From assembly GCA_964553405.1 (NCBI GenBank), contig CAZKLS010000039.1:1-21474 (forward strand): DNA of 21,474 nucleotides. The letters are read 5' to 3'. The translations under genes and the position numbers were made by a program. Source of the stretch: DATIRA01 sp964553405 (lineage in GTDB: Bacteria; Pseudomonadota; Gammaproteobacteria; Steroidobacterales; Steroidobacteraceae). The notes below the pieces were generated by a model. That model saw only the letters and a list, made by a program, of their open reading frames with translations, was not told where the DNA came from and searched no databases. Below, in pieces: positions 6,495-14,100 of this stretch (position 1 is the first letter of the stretch; each line of letters starts with the position of its first letter).

Positions 6495-7451
6495 ATGTTC
6501 GCACGCCAGCACAGCATCGTCGTGATTTTCCTGCTGACGACGCTGATCGTGGCTGCCGCCGTGGCAGGTCCGAGCGAGTACCTGCTGCCGGAGGACGGCG
6601 ACAACGTGATCGGCGTGCTGACCACCGACTTCGCGCGCCAGGAAGACACGCTGCTCGACATCGGTCGCAGGCACGGCGTCGGCTACGAGGAGATCATGGC
6701 CGCGAATCCGGGCGTCGATCCGTGGCTGCCGGGCGAGGGCACCGAGATCCTGATCCCGACGCGCTTCGTGCTGCCCGATGCGCCGCGGGAAGGGCTGGTC
6801 GTGAATCTCCCCGAGCATCGGCTCTACTACTACCCGCCTGCGAAGAAGGGCGAGCCGCGCGTGGTGCGCACCTACCCGATCAGCGTCGGCAAGATGGACT
6901 GGAAGACACCGCTGGGAATCACGAAAGTGGTGTCCAAGCAGGAGCGGCCCAACTGGTACCCGCCGGAGTCGGTGCGCCTCGAGCACGAGCAGAAGGGTGA
7001 TCCGTTGCCGAAGGTCGTGCCGCCCGGGCCCGACAATCCGCTCGGCGAGCATGCGATGCGGCTCGGGATCCCGGGCGGCTCCTACCTGATTCATGGCACC
7101 AACCGCCCGGCCGGAGTGGGCATGCAGGTCACGCACGGCTGCATCCGGCTCTTTCCGGAGGACATCGCGGAGCTGTACCAGATCGTGCCGGTGAACACCC
7201 GGGTCAACCTGGTGGACCAGACGACCAAGGTGGGCTGGTATCGCGGGACGCTGTTCGTCGAACGGCACGCGCCGCTGGAGGGCACCGAGGATCCGGCGCA
7301 CTACGACCTGGGCGAGGCGACCACACTGGTCGAGGGTGCGACCGAGGGACGGAGCGTCGAAGTGGACTGGCCTGGAGTGCGACAGACCTTCGAGCAGGCC
7401 AGCGGCGTGCCGGTCGCGGTGTCCTCGCCGCTGCGCATGGGCCGCAACTGA
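6495..7451 (+). CDS. Exported L,D-transpeptidase (YkuD domain) with LysM-like region, LdtA/ErfK-YbiS-YcfS type
   Basis: These periplasmic enzymes act on meso-DAP in peptidoglycan. In E. coli the LdtA/B/C group attaches the C-terminal lysine of Lpp to the wall, while LdtD/E make 3-3 crosslinks. Residues 1-25 form a signal peptide or anchor (FARQHSIVVIFLLTTLIVAA). A LysM-like region follows (about 48-95: DTLLDIGRRHGVGYEEIMAA, then PGVDPWLPGEGTEILIPT), the arrangement of the ErfK group. The YkuD domain spans about 97-235. It has His200 (LIHGTN) and the catalytic motif THGCIRL with Cys216. The 318-aa length is normal. The ATG at 6495 is preferred over 6465 because GGAGG lies nine bases upstream and the signal peptide begins there. 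Downstream, facing it, is an Lpp-like lipoprotein ending in Lys, a plausible substrate. Confidence 0.93.
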   Translation: MFARQHSIVVIFLLTTLIVAAAVAGPSEYLLPEDGDNVIGVLTTDFARQEDTLLDIGRRHGVGYEEIMAANPGVDPWLPGEGTEILIPTRFVLPDAPREGLVVNLPEHRLYYYPPAKKGEPRVVRTYPISVGKMDWKTPLGITKVVSKQERPNWYPPESVRLEHEQKGDPLPKVVPPGPDNPLGEHAMRLGIPGGSYLIHGTNRPAGVGMQVTHGCIRLFPEDIAELYQIVPVNTRVNLVDQTTKVGWYRGTLFVERHAPLEGTEDPAHYDLGEATTLVEGATEGRSVEVDWPGVRQTFEQASGVPVAVSSPLRMGRN

Positions 7452-7506
7452 CGGCCGCGTGCGCGCGGCTGTGCGGCCGCGACGCGAGGCGGCGCTCCGC
7501 TGACAC

Positions 7507-7536
7507 AAAAAAGGCGCCGCGGTTTCCCGCGGCGCC
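7507..7536 (-). terminator. Rho-independent terminator of the Lpp-like lipoprotein gene
   Basis: The stem GGCGCCGCGG/CCGCGGCGCC is a perfect 10-bp pair (7513-7522 with 7527-7536) around a four-base loop. On the minus strand it is followed by six T (the A run at 7507-7512). It lies about 40 bases after the lipoprotein stop. In the other direction there is no T run, so it mainly serves the minus strand. Confidence 0.93.
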
Positions 7537-7573
7537 CTGTTCGGAACAGCCTGTATCCAGGCGTACCGGCTGC

Positions 7574-7894
7574 TTACTTGCCCATCGACTTGCGGAACGC
7601 GCGGTCGATCTTCTCGTTGGTCGCATCGCAGCAGGCCTGTGCGGCCTGGGCAGCCTGCAGGGCCTGGTTGGCCGTGTTCTGGGCCGACGTCGCCGTATTG
7701 GCAGCCGAGGAAGCAGAGGCAGCGGCAGCGTCCGCGGCAGCCCTGGCGGCGGCCGCGTCCTGCGCGGCGGCCTTGGCGGCGGCGTCGGCGGCGTCGATGC
7801 GGGCGACCAGGTCCTTGTTCGCGCAGCCGGAGGCCGTCGCGACGATCAGGGCGGCGGTACCGATGGTCAGCGTCCTAACGATGGCATTCTTCAT
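7574..7894 (-). CDS. Alanine-zipper murein-lipoprotein-like protein (Lpp/OprI type)
   Basis: This is a small outer-membrane lipoprotein, probably a structural link to peptidoglycan. The precursor is 106 aa. It has a basic and hydrophobic signal sequence with a lipobox, A-S-G-C, at residues 21-24 (lipid-bearing Cys24). The +2 residue is Ala, consistent with outer-membrane sorting. The mature part is an Ala-rich coiled coil (about residues 29-87), as in Lpp and OprI. The protein ends ...RAFRKSMGK with a C-terminal Lys, the residue by which Lpp is joined to peptidoglycan. Two adjacent cysteines (Cys88-Cys89) before the tail are unusual for the family. I chose the ATG at 7894 over 7903 because GAGGA lies nine bases upstream of the former and touches the latter. 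A strong terminator follows. The convergent neighbour is an L,D-transpeptidase. Assignment to the Lpp/OprI type rests on architecture rather than close identity. Confidence 0.85.
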   Translation of the reverse strand: MKNAIVRTLTIGTAALIVATASGCANKDLVARIDAADAAAKAAAQDAAAARAAADAAAASASSAANTATSAQNTANQALQAAQAAQACCDATNEKIDRAFRKSMGK

Positions 7895-8059
7895 GTGTGT
7901 CATTCCTCGGTGGGTTTGGGTGAGTCAGGCAAGCTTCTGGTTAGCGTTCGACCCGTGACGGCGCCACCCCCAGGGCGCGGCCGCTCACCGCAGTCGAATT
8001 CGCGATGCTACCCGATGCGCCGCTGCCCATAAAGGCAGCCGGGGAACAGCCGTTCGAAT

Positions 8060-8075
8060 GCGTAAAACCTTACGC
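8060..8075. repeat. Perfect inverted repeat upstream of the lexA promoter
   Basis: GCGTAA-AACC-TTACGC, a six-base perfect inverted repeat, ends five bases before the lexA -35. It could be a regulator site or just a small hairpin. It does not match the SOS box. Confidence 0.4.
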
Positions 8076-8080
8076 GGCGC

Positions 8081-8109
8081 TTGCCTTGGCCGAGGGGACT
8101 GTATATAAA
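8081..8109 (+). promoter_or_regulatory. lexA promoter overlapped by SOS box 1
   Basis: TTGCCT (8081-8086), 17 bp, then TATAAA (8104-8109). The -10 lies wholly inside the first SOS box, so LexA binding would block RNA polymerase directly. Confidence 0.75.
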
Positions 8110-8114
8110 AACAG
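8099..8114 (+). promoter_or_regulatory. LexA-binding SOS box 1
   Basis: CTGTATATAAAAACAG matches the E. coli consensus CTG-N10-CAG with an A/T-only core, and is followed by TA as in the extended consensus. It covers the lexA -10. LexA itself is encoded 29 bases downstream and is of the E. coli type, so the match between protein and box is expected. Confidence 0.93.
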
Positions 8115-8117
8115 TAC

Positions 8118-8133
8118 ATGTATATCCATACAG
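8118..8133 (+). promoter_or_regulatory. LexA-binding SOS box 2 (imperfect)
   Basis: ATGTATATCCATACAG differs from CTGTATATATATACAG at the first base and at two core positions. It lies three bases after box 1, a centre-to-centre distance of 19 bp. E. coli lexA also has two adjacent boxes. It sits in the probable 5' leader, just before the AGGA ribosome-binding site. Confidence 0.7.
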
Positions 8134-8142
8134 GATCGCCCC

Positions 8143-8760
8143 ATGGACGAGCTCACACCACGCCAGCGCCAGGTACTGCGTTTCATCCAGGACTCGTTGC
8201 AGGAGCGGGGCCTGCCGCCCACCCGTGCAGAGATCGCCGAGGCGCTCGGCTTCCGTTCTGCCAATGCAGCCGAGGAGCACCTGCGCGCGCTGCAGCGCAA
8301 GGGTGTCCTCGAGTTGCGGCCGGGCGCCTCGCGGGGCATCCAGCTCAGGGACGCGATCCGCGACCAGCTCGGGCTGCCGCTGATCGGCCGTGTTGCCGCC
8401 GGCAGGCCGATCCTCGCCGAGGAAAACATCGAGGCCCACTACCAGGTCGACCCGCAGATCTTCCAGCCGCGTCCGCATTACCTGCTGAAGGTGCGTGGCA
8501 TGAGCATGCGCAACGCCGGCATCCTCGACGGTGACCTGGTCGCCGTGCATCGCACGCCGGAGGTACGCAACCGGCAGATCGTCGTCGCACGCCTCGAGAA
8601 CGAGGTCACGGTGAAGCGCTACCGCCAGGAGGGCTCCATCGTCTGGCTGCTGCCGGAGAACGAGGAGTTCGAGCCCCTGCGCGTCGACCTGCAGCAGGAG
8701 TCGCTGATCATCGAGGGCGTGGTGGTCGGCGTCCTCCGGCAGGTGGCTCCCCGGCATTGA
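8143..8760 (+). CDS. lexA: SOS repressor LexA
   Basis: LexA represses DNA-damage genes. It cleaves itself when RecA filaments form. The 205-aa protein has an N-terminal winged helix (residues 1-70: TPRQRQVLRFIQD, PPTRAEIAEALGFRS, NAAEEHLRAL). It has the cleavage site Ala86-Gly87 (GRVAAGRP) and the catalytic dyad Ser121 (RGMSM) and Lys158 (EVTVKRY). Each is two residues later than in E. coli. It is intact and close to the E. coli type throughout. The ATG at 8143 is chosen because AGGA (8132-8135) lies seven bases before it; the longer reading frame upstream covers the promoter and operators. It is autoregulated by two SOS boxes and heads an operon with imuA, imuB and dnaE2. Confidence 0.98.
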   Translation: MDELTPRQRQVLRFIQDSLQERGLPPTRAEIAEALGFRSANAAEEHLRALQRKGVLELRPGASRGIQLRDAIRDQLGLPLIGRVAAGRPILAEENIEAHYQVDPQIFQPRPHYLLKVRGMSMRNAGILDGDLVAVHRTPEVRNRQIVVARLENEVTVKRYRQEGSIVWLLPENEEFEPLRVDLQQESLIIEGVVVGVLRQVAPRH

Positions 8761-8784
8761 CCGCGCTGCATTGCACCCCAGGCC

Positions 8785-9435
8785 ATGTCTTCATTCGAGG
8801 ATCTGCTGCGCCATCCCGGGCTCTGGCGGGCGCGGGAACAGGGCACGGGCACGCAGCCACCCGGACTGCCCACGGGATTCGCTGCGCTCGACCGTTGTCT
8901 GCCGGGCGGCGGCTGGCCCCGCCGGGGCCTGATCGAGATCCTCACCGACCATCACGGCATCGGCGAGTTGAGCCTGCTCGTGCCGGCGCTCGCCTCGCTT
9001 TGCGCTGAGGACGCCACGGAGGGCTGGCTCGCCTGGGTCTCGCCTCCTTACCAGCCCTACGCACCCGCGCTCGCCGCCTGCCGCATCGACGTGCAGAGGG
9101 TACTGCTGATCCGCGCGCAGCCGGTCGAGTGGGCCATGGAACAGGCCCTGCGTTCGGGTGCCTGCAGCATCGTGCTCGCCTGGTCGAGTTCGGGCGACCC
9201 GTCGGTGCTGCGCCGGCTGCAGCTGGCCGCAGAGCAGTCGTGCTGCCTGGCGGTGCTGTTCAGGCGCAGCAGCGGGGCCCGCGAACCTTCGCCGGCCGTG
9301 CTGCGCCTGGTGCTCGAAGCGGATCACGGCGGGCTCACCGTGCACATCCTGAAAAGCCGTGGCGGTCGCCCGGTGAGCCTGCAGATGGGCCGGTTGCCGG
9401 ACCCGGCGGATGCGATGTCCGGGAACACGCAGTGA
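8785..9435 (+). CDS. imuA: Translesion synthesis accessory protein ImuA
   Basis: ImuA is a RecA-fold accessory protein of the ImuA-ImuB-DnaE2 mutasome, which carries out error-prone synthesis past DNA damage. The 216-aa product has the family opening LPTGFAALDRCLPGGGWPRR followed by GLIEIL and a RecA-like core (LAWVSPPYQPYAPALAACRID). In place of a Walker A there is TDHHGIGELSLL, without the GK[ST] signature, so ATP binding of the RecA kind is unlikely; this degeneracy is typical of the family. The tail VHILKSRGGRPVSLQMGRLP is also conserved. It starts 24 bp after lexA. Its stop overlaps the proposed imuB start (GTGA), indicating coupled translation. Confidence 0.92.
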   Translation: MSSFEDLLRHPGLWRAREQGTGTQPPGLPTGFAALDRCLPGGGWPRRGLIEILTDHHGIGELSLLVPALASLCAEDATEGWLAWVSPPYQPYAPALAACRIDVQRVLLIRAQPVEWAMEQALRSGACSIVLAWSSSGDPSVLRRLQLAAEQSCCLAVLFRRSSGAREPSPAVLRLVLEADHGGLTVHILKSRGGRPVSLQMGRLPDPADAMSGNTQ

Positions 9436-11093
9436 CTGCGCCGCTTGCTGGAAAGCGCCGCGCCGCAGCTACGGCGGCCCTGCGCCTGGAACCGACGCAT
9501 GCGCAGACCAGCCCTGGTCCTGCCGACGACGGCCGGATGCGAGTCAGCGCGGTACGACGCGAACTCTGGCTCGCCGTCCACCTGCCGCAGCTGATGGTGG
9601 AGTCTCTCGGTGAGGCGGGCAGCCGGCTGCTGCGCCGCGGCCGTCCCGAAGGGCGGGTGCTTCAGCAGGCCGCGTCACCGCTCGCGATCGTGGACCAGCA
9701 GCGTGGCAGCAGGATCGTCTGCGCCTGCAACGCTACCGCCGCGCGCGCGGGTATCCAGGCAGGCATGGCGCTCAATTCCGCGCTGGCGCTGTTGCCGGAA
9801 CTCGAGGTGCAGACGCGTGCCGAGCGCCGCGAGCGTGCACTGCTGGAGGCCCTCGCCGGGTGGGGACTCGGGTTCACGCCGCGAGCGAGTCTCGAGCGGC
9901 CCGATGCCGTGCTGCTCGAGCTGCGCGGCAGCCTGCAGCTGTTCGGCGGCGTCGGCGCGCTGCTCGAGCGCATGCGTGCCGAGCTGCAGGCGGCGGGACT
10001 CGCTCCTTCGCTGGCCCTGACACCGGCGCCGCTCGCCTCGCTGTGGTTCGCGTATGCGGGGGTCGAGACCCGGCTGCGCCGATCCGACAGCCTCGCGGGC
10101 CGTCTTGCGGCACTGCCGATCGCCTGCACGCGCTGGCCAGAGCGCAGCCTGGAACTGCTCGGCGACATGGGGGTGCGAACGCTCGGCGACTGCATGCGCC
10201 TGCCGCGGGACGGCTTCGCACGGCGACTCGGTCCGCAGATGCTGCAGATGCTGGACCGTGCCACCGGCCGCCTGCCCGACCCGCGGCCGGCGTTCGCGGC
10301 GCGCGAGCATTTCCGTGCCGTGCGCCCGCTGGAGCCCGAGCTCGGCGACGTTGAGCGACTCGAGATCGCAGCCACGACGATGCTCGGGGAGCTCTGTGGT
10401 TTTCTGCGGCGACGCGGTTGCGCGATCCAGTCACTCGAGTTCCGGTTGCGGCACCGCGCCGCACCCGCCACGCGGTTGCCGCTGCATTTTGCGCAGTCGA
10501 CGGCACGGCAGGAGGACATCGCCGTGCTGCTGCACGAGCGCCTGCTGCAGCTCGCCCTGCCCGGGCCCGTGCGAGCGCTGCAGTTGCAGAGTGGTCCGCT
10601 GACCCCGGCCCGGAGCGAGACCGGAACCCTGCTCCGGGAGGCCCGGCATGCTGCGTCACCCGGTGACGCGCTGCGGCTGGTCGAGCGTCTCCGTGCGCGG
10701 CTGGGCGTGGCTGCGGTGCAGAGCCTGAGGCCCCTCGCCGAGCACCGGCCGGAGTCGGCCTGGTGCCTGATGGAACCGGTGATCAGGCCGTCGGGCAGCA
10801 GCGCGTCGCAGCGGCAGGTTCGCGACGAGGCGTTGCAGCAGCCCGGCGCATGGCACGGCACTCGTCCGCTGTGGCTGCTCGGCGAGCCGCAGCTCCTGCC
10901 GGGCGAGCGACCGCACTTCGAGGGCGAGCTCGTGCTCGAGGAAGGGCCCGAGCGCATCGAGTCGGGCTGGTGGGACGGTCGCGACGTGACGCGCGATTAC
11001 TACGTCGCGCGTAACCCGGTCGGCGTGCGGCTGTGGGTGTATCGCGAGCGCGGTCCGGGCGGCCGCTGGTTCCTGCAGGGCGTCTTCGGCTGA
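9432..11093 (+). CDS. imuB: ImuB, catalytically inactive Y-family polymerase-like mutasome protein
   Basis: ImuB resembles a Y-family polymerase but lacks the catalytic acids. It bridges the beta clamp, ImuA and DnaE2. The IMS-like region starts at about residue 45 (RRELWLAVHLPQLMVESL), where a true polymerase would have Asp in the first motif. The SLE motif region (SLERPDAVLLELRGS) also lacks the expected acidic pair. The little-finger equivalent and a C-terminal region follow (RPLWLLGEPQ, SGWWDGRDVTRDYYVARNP). That C-terminal region is the conserved ImuB ending, where a clamp-binding motif is expected. I use the GTG at 9432 because it overlaps the imuA stop. An ATG at 9537, directly before the conserved start, is a serious alternative. 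The extra 35 residues are low-complexity. dnaE2 follows after 15 bp. Confidence 0.92.
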   Translation: MTAPLAGKRRAAATAALRLEPTHAQTSPGPADDGRMRVSAVRRELWLAVHLPQLMVESLGEAGSRLLRRGRPEGRVLQQAASPLAIVDQQRGSRIVCACNATAARAGIQAGMALNSALALLPELEVQTRAERRERALLEALAGWGLGFTPRASLERPDAVLLELRGSLQLFGGVGALLERMRAELQAAGLAPSLALTPAPLASLWFAYAGVETRLRRSDSLAGRLAALPIACTRWPERSLELLGDMGVRTLGDCMRLPRDGFARRLGPQMLQMLDRATGRLPDPRPAFAAREHFRAVRPLEPELGDVERLEIAATTMLGELCGFLRRRGCAIQSLEFRLRHRAAPATRLPLHFAQSTARQEDIAVLLHERLLQLALPGPVRALQLQSGPLTPARSETGTLLREARHAASPGDALRLVERLRARLGVAAVQSLRPLAEHRPESAWCLMEPVIRPSGSSASQRQVRDEALQQPGAWHGTRPLWLLGEPQLLPGERPHFEGELVLEEGPERIESGWWDGRDVTRDYYVARNPVGVRLWVYRERGPGGRWFLQGVFG

Positions 11094-11108
11094 TGCGGAG
11101 CGACGCGC

Positions 11109-14100
11109 ATGGACGGGGACTACGCGGAGCTGCACTGTGTATCTAACTTCAGTTTCCTGAGGGGCGCCTCCGCGCCCGAGGAACTGGTCGAGCGTGCCGC
11201 GGAGCTCGGCTACGCGGCGCTCGCGATCACCGACGAGTGCTCGGTCGCCGGTGCCGTACGCGCGCATCTCGCGGCACGTGAGCGTGGCCTGAAGCTGATC
11301 GTCGGCGCCGAGTTCCGTCTCGACGACGGTCTGCGCCTCGTGCTGCTCGCCCGCAATCGCCGCGGCTACGGCCAGCTCTGCCGGTTGATCACCCGGGGTC
11401 GCCGCGCCGCGCCGAAGGGGCGGTACCTGCTGCGGCGGAGCGACTTCGCGCTGGAAGCGGGTAGTGAACAGCGGATAGCGGATCGTGAAGAATCGGGAAA
11501 CGCCGGAGTTTCCTTTTCCTCGCTACCCGCTATCCGCTACCCGCTATCCGCTTCCGACTGCCTCGCCCTCTGGCTGCCCGCAGCGCAACCGGACCCGGCC
11601 GAGGGCCGCTGGCTCGCCGCGGTCTTTCCCGGCCGGCTCTGGATCGCCGTGGAACTGCTCACCACCGGGCGGGACCGCAGGCGGCTCGCCGCGCTCGAGG
11701 CGCTGGGATCCGAACTCGGGCTGCCGCTGGTTGCGGCGGGCGACGTCCACATGCACGCGCGCGGCAGACGCGCGTTGCAGGACGTGCTCACGGCGATCCG
11801 TCACCGCACGACCGTGGAGTGCGCGGGCTATGCGCTCTTCCCGAACGGCGAGCGGCACCTGCGGCCGCTCGAGCGGCTGCGGGAACTCTATCCGTCCGGC
11901 CTGCGCTCGGCGACGCTCGAGATCGCCGGGCGCTGCAGCTTCTCGCTCGAGGAGTTGCGCTACGAATACCCGCGCGAGCTCGTGCCGGCGGGCCATACGC
12001 CGGGCCAGTGGCTGCGTCGCCTGACGGCCGAGGGCCAGCGCCGGCGCTGGCCCGGGGGCACGCCGCCGAGGGTGCTGCGGCTGATCGAGCACGAGCTCGA
12101 GCTGATCGAGGAGCTCCGCTACGAGCCGTATTTTCTCACCGTCCACGACATCGTCGCGTTCGCGCGCTCGCGCGGCATCCTCTGCCAGGGGCGCGGGTCC
12201 GCGGCCAACTCGGCCGTCTGCTTCTGCCTCGGCATCACCGAGGTGGATCCCGCGCGCATGTCGCTGCTGTTCGAGCGCTTCGTCTCGCGCGAGCGCAACG
12301 AGCCGCCCGACATCGACGTGGACTTCGAGCACGAGCGGCGCGAGGAGGTCATCCAGTACGTTTATGCGAAGTACGGCCGGCAGCGGGCGGCGCTCGCGGC
12401 GACCGTGATCTGCTACCGCCCGCGCAGCGCGCTGCGCGACGTCGCGAGGGCGCTCGGGCTCGATCCGCTGCAGGTGGCGGCACTGGCGCGCTCGATGCAG
12501 TGGTGGGACGGCGCGCGGATCGAGCCCGAGCGCGTGCGCGAGGCCGGGCTGGACCCCGAGAGCCCGGTGCTGACGAGGGTGCTCGCACTGGCCCGCACGC
12601 TGCTCGGCTTCCCGCGCCATCTTTCCCAGCACGTCGGCGGGTTCGTCATCGCCCGCGACCTGCTCGAGGAACTGGTGCCGGTCGAGAACGCCGCGATGCC
12701 CGAGCGCACCGTGATCCAGTGGGACAAGGACGACCTCGACGCGCTCGGGCTGCTCAAGGTGGACCTGCTCGGTCTCGGCATGCTGAGCGCGATCCGCAGG
12801 GGGTTCGCACTGATCGAGGGCTTCCGCGGCCGCAGCCTGACGCTGGCGACGGTGCCGGCCGAGGACCCGGCCGTGTACGGGATGATCTGCGAGGCCGACA
12901 CGATGGGCGTCTTCCAGATCGAATCGCGCGCGCAGATGGCCATGCTGCCGCGCCTCAGGCCGCGCTGCTACTACGACCTGGTGATCGAGGTCGCGATCAT
13001 CCGCCCCGGGCCGATCCAGGGGGACATGGTGCATCCGTACCTGCGGCGGCGCAGCGGTCTCGAGCCGGTGAGCTATCCCAGCGATGAAGTGCGCGGCGTG
13101 CTCGAGCGCACGCTCGGCGTGCCGATCTTCCAGGAGCAGGTGATGCAGCTGGCCGTCGTCGCCGCCGGCTTCACGCCCGGCGAGGCGGACTCGCTCAGGC
13201 GCGCGATGGCGGCCTGGCGACGCAAGGGAGGACTCGGGCCGTTCGAGCAGCGATTGATCCGCGGCATGGCGGAGCGCGGCTACGAGGAGGAATTCGCAAG
13301 GCAGATCTTCCGCCAGATCCTGGGCTTCGGTGAATACGGCTTTCCGGAGTCGCATGCCGCGAGCTTCGCGCTGCTGGTCTACGTGTCCGCGTGGCTCAAG
13401 CGGCACGAGCCCGCCGCCTTCGCCGCCGCGCTGATCAACAGCCAGCCGATGGGGTTCTATGCGCCTTCGCAACTGCTGCAGGACGCGCGCCGGCACGGCG
13501 TCGAGGTCCGCCCGGTGGACGTGCGCAGCAGCGAGTGGGACTGCACGCTCGAGCGGCGCGAGGACGGCGAGCCCGCGCTGCGCCTGGGCCTGCGGCTGGT
13601 GAGGGGCCTGTCCGAGGGCGCGGCGCGGCGCCTGCTCGAGGTCCGGGCGGGCGCGGGTTTCGCAAGCACGCAGCAGCTCGCGACCCGCGCTGCGCTGGAT
13701 CGCCGGGAGCTCGGCTGCCTCGCGGCGGCCGGGGCGCTCGAGGGTCTTGCGGGTCACCGGCACCGTGCAGTGTGGCAGGTCGCGGGCGTCGAGCCGCCGC
13801 TGCCGCTGATCGCGGAGCCCGGCATTCCCGAGGGCCTCCCGCTGCTGCGTGCCCCGGGCGAGTCGGAGGATGTCGTCGCCGACTATGCGCACACCGGGTT
13901 CACGCTCAGGCGGCACCCGCTGGCGCTGCTGCGGCCACGTCTCGAGGCCGCCGGGCTGTCGAGCGCCGCGCGCCTGCGTGAGCTGTCGTCCGGATCGAGC
14001 GCGCGTACCGCCGGCCTGGTGATCACCCGGCAGCGGCCCGGCAGCGCCCGCGGCGTCACTTTCGTCACGCTCGAGGACGAGACCGGCTACGTGAACCTGA

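Noticed and set aside
7537..7549. CTGTTCGGAACAG dyad near the lipoprotein terminator as a possible SOS box
   Set aside because: The half-sites are 7 bases apart instead of 10 and the core is not A/T-rich. It lies in a 3' region, not at a promoter.
9129..9431. Extension of imuB upstream to an ATG at 9129
   Set aside because: This would overlap imuA by about 300 bases with low-complexity sequence. The conserved ImuB start lies after 9537.
11521..11555. The heptamer tract as a CRISPR array or phase-variable simple repeat
   Set aside because: Units are 7 bases with no spacers, so it is not CRISPR. Five units with internal variation and a mirrored left arm fit a palindromic element better than a slippage tract.
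11544..13916. A 790-codon open frame on the minus strand opposite dnaE2
   Set aside because: Same reason: it mirrors the codon bias of dnaE2 and encodes no recognisable motif.
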